Assembly (NCBI GenBank): GCA_028023455.1
Contig: JAQFVV010000181.1
Location: 750,001-814,000, forward strand
Length of the DNA stretch: 64,000 nucleotides
DNA from: Epiperipatus broadwayi
Lineage: Eukaryota; Onychophora; Udeonychophora; Euonychophora; Peripatidae
Reading direction: 5' to 3'
Made by a program: the position numbers and the translations under genes. This document shows, piece after piece, positions 22,679 through 33,807 of this stretch (positions are counted from its first letter, which is position 1; every line of letters begins with the position of its first letter). Under the pieces are notes generated by a model, which saw only the letters and a list, made by a program, of their open reading frames with translations, searched no databases and had not been told where the DNA came from.

Positions 22679-23110
22679 GAATTAAGTGAAACTCTGGATT
22701 AAATAAAATGCTATCAGTTATCTTCATTATTATCTCTGTTGTCTTCATATATCGCACTCCTCTCTGTGAATTAACTAAATAACTAAAATTGTAAATTGTT
22801 AAAGAACTTGCATTTCTTTAATTCATATTGTACTATTATTGGATGTATACCAAGATACACAATGGACTGTAAATGAAATATTTGATTGAATTAAGTGGAA
22901 CTCTGAATTAAATGCTATCAGTTGTCTTCATTATTATCTCCATTGTCTTCATATATTGCACTCCTCTCTGTGAATTAACTAAATGATCAAAGATGTAAAC
23001 TGTTAAAGAACTATTGAAAGAAGGACATTTATTATACTCTCAACAAATTACATTCTTTAAGTCATATAAAAATGTTATTGGAAGTAGGCCAAAGAGATAC
23101 AAGGGACTGT
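22679..23110. repeat. Tandem repeat, period about 209 bp
   Basis: GAATTAAGTG begins at 22,679 and 22,888; both copies contain GCTATCAGTTRTCTTCATTA and GCACTCCTCTCTGTGAATTA and end with a GGACTGTMAATGAAATAT block. Two diverged copies. Confidence 0.8.
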
Positions 23111-23540
23111 CAATGAAATATTTTGTTTGATGGACATTTATTTAAATCTGTTATTAAATAAAGTTATTGTTACTTAAAATTAATTTTAGTTATCCAGTTG
23201 TTCAGTTCTATTATTTTTTGCATCACTTCACTGCATTTGTTCATGAGAATTTCATGCCTCCTGAGCTATGTCTGGCATAAGTAGACCTATGTAGGTCAGG
23301 TTGCAGTGAGATGGAACTCTAATGGTGCCGTTTGGAAAACCAAACACAGAAATGTCTACATGCTTCCAGTCTCTATGGTGCTACATCCTCTGATGAGCAG
23401 AAAATATTTTTGTAGGGGGGGGTAACATCAGCATTGGGGAATGCCAATCCATAGTTCCTTCCTGCAACATGCTCATCAGGAAATTGTTACAACCAAAGTA
23501 ATAAAGAGGTTGTGCGGATCCGGTTACAATATATATATAT

Positions 23541-26451
23541 ATATTTCAAAGTTAAATTTATATAGTTTAGTGAAAGATCTTTTTTTTGCTAAATAGTTGT
23601 ACTGCATCATTACTAATAAAAATTTAATTTTTTTCACTTGGAAAAATTATTTCAATTATTGGTTAAAAATCTTAAATTGTGGCAAAATTTTATTGAAATG
23701 GAAAAAATGAGACTTATTTTCAAGACTGTGTATCCTTTTTGCACTCAAGAATAAGGCAATAAAATCATGAATGAATCACTTACAATTGACATTTTTTGTT
23801 ATAGTTATTTTAATTGGATAATGATTATGCAATCACATTTAGGTATTTTTATTTCTCCAAAAATGTGCATTAATATAAAAAAACCATGGAGCAAAACTAG
23901 TCTGTTTAACAATATCTGGTAAAGTCCTTGTGCATAGTGGAAAAAATATTTAAGCAAGACAAATGGTTGTCTTATCAGTAAAAGCAATAATGATAATTTT
24001 ATAACATATTTTTAGTAATACAGTAAGAATTTTAATTTTCTAGATGTAAATAGTGTATGTGATTTTTGCAAGTACACACTTTAAAATCTGAATATAAGGC
24101 AATATTTGTAAGTAAGAAGTTGACAAATGTTTTAAGCTATAGTTGACTTTAATAGATGATTATATGCACTTACTTTGGAAAAGCAAGATTAAACGGTGTT
24201 GAATTGATCACAAAATATAATCGTTTTCTTAATCTATCTAGAAATATTAATAAAAACCTAATAATATTAAAAGTGTTTATCCAATTGTATAATTGCCATT
24301 TTATTAATGCTTATGCCTTAACAAAAGATTTAGAACATTCTGTGATTAAATTTTTTTTATTTCTTATTGGGTAATTTTATCTCTTTTATTGTCGAATACC
24401 TCTCATTTTTATTTCAAATATTCTTGTGATAATTTTGATCATGTTTGCTCTTTTTGTATGGGATCTTAATATAGTCTATTCATAAAAATTATTAAATGAA
24501 ATACATCTTATTTGAATCCCATTTTTAAAATGAAAATAAATTTTAGCTGACACATTACAAAAAAATGTCTTAATATTCAAAATTAAGTTATTATTAAAAT
24601 TTCATAATTCTTTACAGCATTTATAAAAGCAATTTTTGTTGGCAAATGAAGCGAGCTTCCCACTTTATCACAACTATGTTTTTACAACTTGTCTTCTTAA
24701 GAACAAATATTTTTACATAAAATTTAATTGTAATCTTGGATTTTTGGGGGGATTTAAAATAAATATTTTACAAATACACTGCATAAATACACTTAAATGT
24801 GTAAATAAATTACTGAAAATTACAATTTTTTTTTTTAAAATATTAACACAATAAAGATGCTCTGAAATGTCTGAAGCCAAATAATCTACTATTCAGAGAT
24901 GCTGTTGGTTTCTTTATATTTTTGATACAATCAATCAAGATATTATCAATTTGCTTTCATGTTTCAATTTAAGTAATATTTATCTGAAATCTTTATAATA
25001 ACAATAGTTTTAGGTATGATTTCTATACAAAAGAGTGCATACAGCAAACTAACATTATAGAGTAACTGAAAAAGAGTGAAGTAAAGTCCTAAACAATAGC
25101 AGAGCCATTGTAACACTACAAGTATCTTAAACATTATAAGAAATTCACTGTTATTTTTAATTACATTAATGCATCATAAAAAAATTAGTTTTCTTTTTTT
25201 CTTGGGGGGGGGGCAGTAAATATACATGTTAGTCAGAACTCTATGAACTACACAAATATTTATTTAGAAAAAAAAAATCATAGTAAAAACTTTAAATATA
25301 TATACACTCAAAGCAATATCAATTTATAGTTTAATGTTAGTCAGTTATCAGAACCTAAAGAAATCAGTAATGAGGTTTTATGATTGTTGGTAAATCAAAA
25401 ATAAGTTTAAAGTTATGATAACATTGAAAAGACCTTTCCCTCAAATACACTATTGTAAAATTTGATATTCAGTTTTTAGAATAAACTGCTATTTGTTTTA
25501 ATTTTTACTTGTTGATAAACATTAAAATTATCAATTTTTATTTTAAAAGTATATTATAAATAAGCTGATTTTGAAATTCACCATGAAAAAAAAACCTTGA
25601 CAGTCTGTTTTGCTCATGGTTGTTATATTTTGAAGATTTGATTATTGAAAAACGAAGAATGATTTAATACTTGGGAATTTGCAAGATGGTTAAGCACTAG
25701 AAGTTACATAGATCAAGCTATAATGTGTAAATGTGCATTAAACCACACAAGGCAGAGATTTGAGTAAGTGTGTTTATGGTCTTCCTAACTTTCCTGAATA
25801 ATAAAATGTACACAGAACTTTATAAGCAAGTATTCACATGGATATATTTTTCTCTTTAATTTGAAAGATGACATACAAAATGTTTTCAAAAAATTTAATT
25901 TATTATTAAATTTTGTACAATTTGATTTAATATTCAATATAAATTAAACTTTATGTTATACTGTAATAATTTTGTGCATTAAAATTTTTTTTTGAAATGT
26001 TATTTATGGACAAGTAGCACAAACTTTGACTTAATAATAAATTATAGAAGTTTCAGATGCATTATAAGTTTTTAATCTGAGATAGGGATAATCTCCAGTT
26101 TAATAAATAATTAATGATAATCATTAATATATTTACTAAAGTGAATCATCTCAAAGTTGTGGAGTGAGTAAATTCGACACTTGCAAATCAAAATATAACA
26201 GATGTAAGAATGTTAGATATCTTAAGAGTTTTTCAGATAGAAAAGCATACTTGGTTGTTGAGCTTCTGTTCAGACTTATGGATTTAATAAGTATTGCATA
26301 TGAATTATATAATTTCACTATCATTAGTTTAACAAAAGCAAGGTAAATAGTTTTTAAAGAATCTCCATAATATTTTCAAACATTAATGATAAGACCATAA
26401 TTTTAATCAGCAATTGTCAATTTAATTAATAATAAATTAAAAACTGCATTT
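23541..26451. other. AT-rich intergenic sequence
   Basis: There is no supported gene. G-runs lie near 24,747 (GGGGGG) and 25,205 (G9). Frames of 60-72 codons at 23.8, 24.2, 24.6 and 26.2 kb lack motifs and are probably chance. Confidence 0.45.
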
Positions 26452-26765
26452 AAACATGGGCTTCGAATGTTCCATCATCAGATTTTCAATGAAATGGATG
26501 GTTGAAGAGTTGTGGGTTGGAGTAGTTTGAAGCCTGTCCATTAAAGTATAAAGATTGGCTATCTTAATATAAAGCTGAGCACTGATTGAATATATGTGTG
26601 GAAATAGTAATCTGGAGCAACTGATGATTGCTGGTTTAGCATGAAATATGTATATTGGTGATTATTTATCTTTTCAACATGTGTGAGATCAGGTGGGTCA
26701 GCAATATGAGATGGCTTGAAGAGTTGAGGGTCATTTGAGAGTCTGAGTTCGAACCCCTATATATT
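26452..26765 (+). repeat. HHR-A family copy
   Basis: Runs from TGGGCTTCGAATGTTCCATC through GATGGTTGAAGAG, the ribozyme and ACATGTGTGAGATCA to the end GAGTTCGAACCCC. The last 70 bp resemble tRNA promoter boxes (TGGCTTGAAGAG as A box, GAGTTCGAACCCC as B box). This is similar in kind to the Pol III boxes reported in schistosome hammerhead repeats, but here the boxes lie downstream of the ribozyme. Confidence 0.78.
26617..26659 (+). ncRNA. Hammerhead ribozyme, HHR-A, core intact
   Basis: CTGATGA (26,621-26,627), stem II TGCT/AGCA, GAAA (26,643-26,646), short AT stem III, predicted cleavage after A26,654, then TTGGT. Stem I here pairs only CAA/TTG because the usual ACCAA reads AGCAA. Confidence 0.72.
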
Positions 26766-26844
26766 ACATTATATATGTGCAGGTGTGTGTAAGCCTGTAC
26801 AGTGTATTAAATTAAATATTTAAATGATAAAATCTTATATTTAT

Positions 26845-28700
26845 TTTTATTGTACCACTAGTGAGCAGTGCTACATGTTTTGTAAGACTTGTATGAAAAA
26901 TGTAATTACTTTAAAGATTTAAAAATGAAATTTTAAAGAAAGAAAAATTCTGCAGAGTCCATTATCAATAAATGACTGGAATAAATTTTGTTAAATAAAT
27001 AAAAGTTTTAAGAAAGAAAAGTATAATTTAGAAAGTTTGAAGAGTTTTTTTTTTTTTTAGAAATGCAGATCGCCAAAAGACATCATCTTGTTATAATAAA
27101 GTTTTGCTAATTAAAGAGCAAGTAGAGGGGGAGGGGTTACCTAAGTAAAAGATTAAAAAATATAGTTCTCACTCTATTCACAAGCATAAATAAAAAATGT
27201 ATGTAAAAATGAAAATAGAATTAAAATGTAAAAGGAAAGTGTATAAAATTTAAATCCACTTAAAGATTGCTCAGCAGATAAGCAGAAGAAAGGAAATAAT
27301 AACTATAAATTGCATAAATGGAAACAATGGAAAATAATTCAAGATGATACATTATGCAATGGCCAGATTAATCTAAGCAAGTATGCAGATTGAAACACAA
27401 TGAAAATTTAATTAATAAAAGTTATAAATTAATTAACTAGATCGGAGTGATAAGCAGAGAGGAAATAAAAAGGAATCATATAAAAGGACTGAAAATCCAT
27501 TCATCATTATTATTATTATTCTTGATTCTTGATTTGTGATTAGTCTTCAGCCTTATTCATAGCATCCCCAGCATGTGAGTAGGTGTCTTCGTATTTACCA
27601 AAGAACTATATAACATCATGCAGTGCTAGACAACCCCAGATGTATGTGACTAGTCTCCAATTTAAGTCCTCCAGAACATCAGAAATTCTCCATCTAGAAG
27701 TCATGCCTACATAATAATCTAAATAGCCCAGGAATGTCTATCACAGAAAGCAGTAAGTTAGCCAGGAGCCAAAATCATTAGTGATGTTCAAAAATCCAAT
27801 TAGTTTGTTACCAATACAATAGAACCAAGAAAGGTGTTGTATTTCCAAAAGTATAAAGTGTACAATCCTAGGTAATTATGACTTTTCTTATTCCCATTCA
27901 TGAACTGATCATGTTCGAATAAAAGTCTTTGTTAGACTTTGATAGCCATAGTAATCTTTAAGTGCCTCCCATAATTATTATATAAAATAAACTCTAGTAT
28001 GTGTGTGCATATTTAATCTTCTCATAATATATTAATATATGCAAAGATTACCTTTGATTAGAAAATTTATACTTCTAGGGGGGTATGCATATGCAAGTAT
28101 ATAATGTTTATGTATTTTACTAAAAGTGTGCCTAAACAACTTATAAATTTCTTTATTATAATATTCTTTAATATCATGTTTTTTTTTAATTAGAAGCATT
28201 TTAAAATAAATTGTTTGTCTTCTAATTATTGTTTGGTTGGTTCTCTTTTATAATTATGCCATTAATAGATAGTCTATAGTAAATGTAAACCTTAGGCAAT
28301 ATGTATAGTTTGTTTTCTTATACGTAAATAAAAAAGGTGGCTAGGGATTAACCAAGCACTAAATTGTTTACCTGTCATCTAAGCATGCTAATTATAATTT
28401 GTGATTAGCTGGCATCTGAAGATTTACCTCGAAACAAATAAAAATGCTTTGTATGGCAGGAGTTCGAATTTAGCAGCCAATAAGTTATATAGCCTGGAAG
28501 TGTGGCTGTAAGTTATATTTTGTATAACCTTGGTCTGGTTATAGGTCACATTGGTCTTATCAACCTTCTGTATTTGACTTCTTCACTTGGAGGGCCAGTA
28601 TGTTGCAGTACTAGAGGTGCAGCTGGAGTAGATCAAGATTTAATTTTTTTTTTTAATTTATATAATCAGAGCAATCATCCCTCACCTGGTTCAATATATT
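26845..28700. repeat. Long dispersed repeat D, copy 1
   Basis: About 1.85 kb that aligns by eye with 59,225-59,480 plus 61,192-62,850. Shared landmarks include CACTTAAAGATTGCT, CATCATGCAGTGCTA, CAGAACATCAGAA, GCCAGGAGCCAAAA and TCTGTATTTGACTTCT. No coding frame or terminal repeats are seen. It may be an old DNA transposon or other retro-element body. Its right end runs into the PLE-like foldback. Confidence 0.75.
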
Positions 28701-28838
28701 ATTTTTGTATATATCTCTTCATATACACTCTAATGCAATTTTTACATAATTTCTCCTTTATTTTTCTAACAGTTTTGACTGTCCTGCAGTCTTCATTAAA
28801 GCTGCAACATTTAAACATATAATCATATAACCATTATT

Positions 28839-28843
28839 ATATA

Positions 28844-28890
<47 letters not shown>

Positions 28891-28914
28891 CATATATATA
28901 TATATAACTTTTTT
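28839..28914. repeat. (TA)n microsatellite
   Basis: TA run with a few CATA interruptions inside foldback 1. Confidence 0.9.
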
Positions 28915-29539
28915 GGTTTTTCATATATATATACAGATTTTACATTATTATTCATAATCATATTTTATTTTTAACTCTATACCTTACTTCTTTTATTTTC
29001 TAATTATTATTATTTCTTTATTATTTCTACTTCCTTTTTATTTTTATTTTATGTTTTTTATTTCTTCTTTTATCTTATCTATCTTTCTACATTATTCATT
29101 AATATATATTTATCCCCTTTCTATTTTATTTTTTATTTTAATATCTATTAATCTAATTTCTTCCTTTCTATTATTTATCTGTGCTTATTCTTTTATTAAT
29201 AATTTTTATTTATCCCTATAGTTATTAATTATTCTCATTTTTAGTTTATTTATTAATTTTATTTACCTTTTTATAACCTTCTTCTTCCTTTTTACATTTA
29301 GAAATATATTAAAGAATAATGTAGAAAGATAGATAGAATAGAAAAAGAAATAAAAAATAAAAAAGAAGTAGAAATAATAAAGAAATAATAAGAAAATAAT
29401 AATTAGAAAATATAGGAAGTAAAGGTATAGAGTTAAAAATAAAATATGATTATGAATAATAATGTAAAATATGTAGTTTATGTATTTTTGTATGTATATA
29501 AAATAATGGTTAAATGATTATATGTTTAAATGTTGTAGT

Positions 29540-29572
29540 CTGATGAAGACTGGGGAACAGTTGAAACTGTTA
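29540..29572 (+). ncRNA. Hammerhead-like core in foldback 1
   Basis: CTGATGA (29,540-29,546), hairpin ACTG/CAGT, then GAAAC (29,563-29,567). Both catalytic boxes are exact. Stem I is not convincing: only the pair next to the core forms. The opposite arm near 28,765-28,790 carries a decayed version (TTAATGA..AAAAC). Confidence 0.4.
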
Positions 29573-29642
29573 GAAAAATAAAGGAAAATTAAAGTATATA
29601 TGAGGAGAGTTATAAAAATGTAATATATATATATATGAAGAT

Positions 29643-29985
29643 ATGCAAACAAAGTAAAGGAGAAGATATACTCTTACTCTTCTCCTTTACTTTCTTTGAA
29701 TTTCTTTATATATTCATATATATTGTTTATGATAACTTCTCTCATATACACTTTATAGCAAAAAAAAATTTTTAAGAAAACTTTATTTTCCTGACAGTTT
29801 TGACTGTCCAGCAGTCTTCATCAGAGCTTCTCAATTTCCTCTACCTTTTGAGAAGCTCTGATGAAGACTGCTGGACAGTCCACACGGTCAGGAAAATAAA
29901 GAAGTTTTCTTAAAAAGTTTTTTGCATTAAAGTGTATATGAGAGAAGTTATTTTAAGCAATATATATGAATAAAGGAAAGTTATA
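29643..29985. repeat. Inverted repeat with PLE-end-like motifs (foldback 2)
   Basis: Arms at about 29,690-29,832 and 29,847-29,985 share AAGTTTTCTTAAAAA, TTTCCTGACAG/CTGTCAGGAAA-like ends and GAAGACTGCTGGACAGTC, with a spacer of about 15 bp. A second hairpin (AAAGTAAAGGAGAAG and its complement) lies just outside at 29,651-29,693. Each arm has CTGATGA plus a GACTG/CAGTC hairpin, but GAAAC has become AAAAC or CACAC. It is related to foldback 1. Confidence 0.65.
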
Positions 29986-31285
29986 CGAATATTTATATAT
30001 GCAAGAATATAAAGAAAAAAATTTGAACTGAAAAGGAAAAAATATATATTTTTAATAAAATAATGAAAAAAAATTAACAAATAGCTATTTATAGTAATAA
30101 TTAAAAAAAAAACAATAATTATATGTAATTAAATATGAGGGGAAATATTTAAATTGAGTTGGTAAATATGAATTTATTTGAATGAATTATATTATTATTG
30201 TTACTGACTTTTGCAAACAAAATTACAAATTATAAATATAGATGGACATGAATAAGTTTACAGAACTATTAATATTATGTAAACATAATATTACAAATTT
30301 TTGAATAATTTATAGATTTGAATATATATTTTGGAATAGAATTTTAAAAATACCCACAGAGAGTGGCCAAAATATAAATGGTTATATATAATAACTTATG
30401 GTATATATGAATATAAAAAAAGAAGTTTGTTTAATAAAATAATACGAGTTTTATAAAGAAAGTGAATATATGAAATATTATTATTATATATTATTTTTTT
30501 AGCATGTTGTATTTTAAACACACACCACTTACATTATGACAGCTTATTTCTTTTCATTTGAATGATATGTCTAAAGATAGGTTGTTATAAAAATCAACAC
30601 ATAGAGAAGAATATTTTTCTTTAGAAAAGGTTAAAAAGAAAACATTAAAAAAAGCATGAAATATGAGGGAATCTATTATGATATATTATTAATTTGATTT
30701 ATCTTCCACAAAACTCATTTATAACTTTTTTCACCCAATCTTTTCTTTCTGAGTTAGTATAGCTATGAATGAATGATAATTGTTATCATTATATTAATCA
30801 AAGGAAAATATTTTTATTAAGTCTTCTAAATATAAATAATTTACTTATATTGGATATGAAAAAAAAATCCTAAATTTCCACATAATGTGTAAAATGATAT
30901 AATAATATTATCAGTACTGATGTCACAGTTTACACATCAGATATACCATGAGATGTTAAATGGGCTTTTGTATTCTGGTAATTTATGCTAAAAATATAAT
31001 CTTGTTCTCGAACAAAATAAAATATAACATATATACAGAGAAGAGTTTCATATCATTTGAATTGCTTTTCAAATCTATTGTTGTCTTTTTGTGTCATTTA
31101 AAATAACTCTTGAACTGCATTTCAGACTTTAAAAAAAGATTCAGAAATTATCAAGTTGTGTCTTTACCAGATGTTTCATATATACAAAAAAAAAGAGGGA
31201 GAAGAAGCAAAATATATCTTTTATAAATAATTCCTTATTTGTAAAATATATAAAATAAATGTTTATAAAACAAATATACTAAATG
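29986..31285. other. AT-rich intergenic sequence
   Basis: No supported gene, RNA or terminal repeat. Confidence 0.5.
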
Positions 31286-31289
31286 CATT

Positions 31290-31462
31290 TTATATAGGGG
31301 GGTTGAACTCAGACTATCAATTACCCACTCTGTCTTATGCAACCAATATACATGACCATACACTTGTGAAAAAGATAAATGATCTCCAATATACATATTT
31401 CTTGCTGAACCAGCACTCATCAGTTGTACAAATCATTATCTCCCACATATATACAGGGAGCT
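31290..31462 (-). repeat. HHR-A family copy, truncated
   Basis: Matches the first half of the 46.8-kb copy from GGGGTTGAACTCAGACTAT to CATTATCTCCCACATATATA. Overlapping short frames on both strands are chance readings of the repeat. Confidence 0.75.
31386..31427 (-). ncRNA. Hammerhead ribozyme, HHR-A, core intact
   Basis: On the minus strand: ACAA stem I arm, CTGATGA (31,417-31,423), stem II TGCTG/CAGCA with loop GTT, GAAA (31,398-31,401), a TATGTATA mini stem III and TTGG arm. Three stem I pairs remain (CAA/TTG). Confidence 0.72.
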
Positions 31463-31894
31463 TGGAGGTCGCTTCAAATTCCTTATACTACATCTACGCT
31501 ACAGATATATTAAAAATATATTTGTATTTAAAATGTAAATGTATTTTAATAATGCGCTATCTTTTAATCCAAACGTAGGTAGTGCACCTAAGGTTATCAG
31601 GATACAATTAAGAATAAGCAAAGACTGTAATTAAATTTTATATTTCTAATATGAAAAAATATATTGTTTTAGAAATCTGAATTATAATATAAATAGTTAC
31701 GTTTTCTGCACAAGGCAGGTTGCATACCGATCAAGAAAAACACTTGATCACCATCGGGAAAATAGCCATTTTTGTCAACTTCAACGCAATTTTCCTATCA
31801 CGTCAATATTTAAACAAACTCCATGAACTTTAAATATTTCTTTGCTTTATTTAACATATATATGAAACGTGATAAATTTAAGCTTTATTATTTA
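31463..31894. other. AT-rich spacer
   Basis: No feature beyond a slightly GC-richer patch at 31,710-31,800. Confidence 0.4.
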
Positions 31895-31985
31895 ACGCTG
31901 AAAAGTACAGCAGCCTTACAAGCAGTTGTCCCGGGTTCGCTTCTCGGCCGACGTTTTGACACATGAGAAAAAAAAATTAAATAAT
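31895..31985 (+). repeat. tRNA-derived SINE head, partial
   Basis: A B-box GGGTTCGCTTC (31,933-31,943) is preceded by CAGCCTTACAAGCAGTTG and followed by the tail GACACATGAGAAAAAAAA. The A box is decayed. It shares the B box and the ACACATGAG tail with the minus-strand copy at 34.66-34.77 kb. It is a Pol III-type SINE fragment, not a functional tRNA, since no acceptor stem forms. Confidence 0.6.
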
Positions 31986-32689
31986 ACTGGTAAATAATAG
32001 AAACAATTTTTGTTGTATTTCTGATATCTAACAAATATTTTAATACATTTAGATAGTATTAATTTTATGATCAAAATTTCAGAAGTAATCATTGAAAATT
32101 ATAATTTAATGAAGTCTGACTTGAAAAATCGTCAAACATATAATGAAAAGAGCATTTAAATCGATTTTTTATTCTCCATCTTAATGCTTTAATAGTAAAA
32201 ATTCTTATTTAAAAAAACGAAAATCATATTTTTATCTCTAACACGTATTCGTATTTCTTCATAAATATTTCAAAAGTAAAAACTGTGATAAAAAAAAAAA
32301 TTCTCTCGAACTAACGCTTAAGATAAATGCCATACATTTCCTGGAATTTTTAATAGCTGAAAAGATACTAACAGCACATCTATAGAACGGGAAAAAATAA
32401 TACATTAAAATGTGATGCACATGAGTATACGTGTAATCTTTTTATTTAGTTATCTTTATATTTTTCTTTGTGTATAATATATAGTAAAAAGTAAACGAAC
32501 AATAGTTTTAAAGATAACAGTAAAATAGCTATTGCTGCAGGATAAAGAAACAGTGGAATGCAAGGGAGGACATATCAATCTTACAACTTGCCTTAGTGAA
32601 AATTTGAGTGATCTTTAATTCTTGTTTTACATTTAGCTAATAATAAATAACTATTTACCAGCCAAGACTGATTGGTTGGCTATATAGAC
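31986..32689. other. AT-rich spacer
   Basis: No supported feature. Confidence 0.45.
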
Positions 32690-32825
32690 TATCAATCGGC
32701 TATCTAAATCAATTAAATAGGCAAAACTCTACATACAGTAGTGCTACCCATTACCAACAAGAATAATCAATGAATGCCAGAAGGCTTGGGTATAAAATCC
32801 CTATCTAGTGCCTACTCATCCAATA

Positions 32826-32867
32826 TCCCCAGACTAGTTTCTAGCTTGTGGCTTTAGTCAGTGATGA
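32826..32867 (-). ncRNA. Hammerhead ribozyme HHR-C, unit 1, decayed
   Basis: GAAA, CTAGTC and TGGGGA are intact, but the catalytic box reads CTGACTA and the stem I arm TCATCA. Probably inactive. Confidence 0.55.
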
Positions 32868-33256
32868 GCCTTGGCTGCTCCTAGATCTTAGGATCTAATG
32901 AAACCCTCCAGCAGCCACCTTTTATCTCTACTTAACTATAAAATTATGAGAATAAAATTGAAAACAATATTTTCAATCCAAGCTCATTAGCTTATATAGT
33001 CATATAGGATTGAATTCAGTTCAGTACCCATACATTTTGGTATGTTTAATAACCATAGCCACCATTATCCTATTAGGCAGGATTGATATTAAACCACTAA
33101 ACATAACATGATCATTTCTTATGCTTGCTCATAACTGTTATTAAACAAGGCAAAACTCTCTCCATACAGTAGTGTCACCCTGTGCCAATCAGAGTAAACA
33201 ATGGATGCCAGAAGGCTTGTGCATAAAATCCCTATCTAGTGCCTACCCATCCATTA

Positions 33257-33298
33257 TCCCCAATCTAGTTTCTGGCTTGTGGCCTTTGTCAGTGAGGA
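33257..33298 (-). ncRNA. Hammerhead ribozyme HHR-C, unit 2, decayed core
   Basis: Stem I TCCTCA/TGGGGA is perfect and stem II GGC..GCC and GAAA are kept, but the core is CTGACAA and CTAGTC reads CTAGAT. The structure persists while the core is mutated. Confidence 0.58.
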
Positions 33299-33807
33299 GC
33301 CTTGGATCTGAGAGCACTGCACCTAGATCTTAGGATCTAATGCAACCCTCCAGAAGCCACCTTTTATCTCTACTTAACTGCACTACTGGGTGGCATTACT
33401 GTATGGAGAGTTTTGCCTGTTTAATAACAATTATGTGCTAGCATAAGAGATGATGATCATGTGATGTTTAGTGGTTTATCTATCTAAATCAATCTTAAAT
33501 CAATTGAAAAATTTTATTTACTTAATTTAGATTTAACCCCATGTCATAACAATGCACCATAAAATCTTTAAAATTTATATATTATACAAATTTTGTTTAT
33601 AAATGTGTATTTTTAAGAACCCTTACAAATATTTTAAATAATTCAAAAATGTTTATGCATTATTCTTTAATAAAGTTAAAATTTTTGTTTAAAATTCAAA
33701 TATATAGAAGTCTTAATATAACGTTTGATGATCTCAATTTATAACTTTTCACTTTTTCCATTCATGCATTCAATTTTATTATAATTAATAATTTATTCTT
33801 ATATTTT

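Larger units (their letters stand above)
20930..23540. repeat. Unidentified repeat-rich block
   Basis: A 2.6-kb block with GC-richer ends (20,935-21,150 and 23,220-23,540) and an AT-rich middle containing two tandem repeats. The left end holds TATAAATAG at about 21,129 after a GC-richer lead, and GTGTAACAATC, whose GTAACAAT recurs inverted at the right end (ATTGTTACAACC). I see no reverse transcriptase, transposase, LTR pair or hammerhead. It may be a non-autonomous transposon with internal tandem repeats. Confidence 0.35.
28700..29632. repeat. Large inverted repeat with PLE-end-like motifs (foldback 1)
   Basis: The left arm (about 28,700-29,100) is repeated in reverse orientation at about 29,310-29,630. 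Outer parts share CTAACAGTTTTGACTG/TGAAACTGTTAG and the ATCATTTAACCATT-like block; inner parts form a pyrimidine-rich stretch (28,930-29,290) opposite a purine-rich one (29,300-29,440). The arms carry a hammerhead-like motif. The structure resembles the head-to-head ends often made by PLE insertion, but no coding sequence is attached. Confidence 0.6.
32690..33480 (-). repeat. HHR-C tandem dimer (retrozyme-like)
   Basis: Two direct copies with a period of about 430 bp (GGCAAAACTCT at 32,720 and 33,149), each with a hammerhead in minus orientation. The right end (33,385-33,480) is the reverse complement of the block before unit 2 (33,087-33,180), with shared ACCACTAAACATMACATGATC, so unit 2 has inverted termini of about 90 bp. 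Unit 1 also has the TGAATTCAGTTCAGTACCCA box shared with family R. Related palindromic copies are at 41.5 and 49.5 kb. Confidence 0.78.

Noticed and set aside
23389-23406. CTGATGAGCAGAAAA as a hammerhead core
   Set aside because: No room for stem II, and no stem I or III.
23466-23500. Minus-strand CTGATGAGCATGTTGC as a hammerhead core
   Set aside because: GAAA is replaced by GGAAGG and stem II is at most two pairs.
20935-23540. LTR retrotransposon from 20.9 to 23.5 kb
   Set aside because: The two ends are not direct repeats and no gag-pol motif lies between; TGGTATCAGC at 21.4 kb does not continue as a primer-binding site.
24636-26346. ORFs of 60-72 codons at 24.6 and 26.2 kb
   Set aside because: No recognised domain, and composition follows the AT-rich background.
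26465-26490. Second CTGATGATGGAAC motif within HHR-A (minus strand)
   Set aside because: Conserved as part of the family body but lacks stem II and GAAA in all copies.
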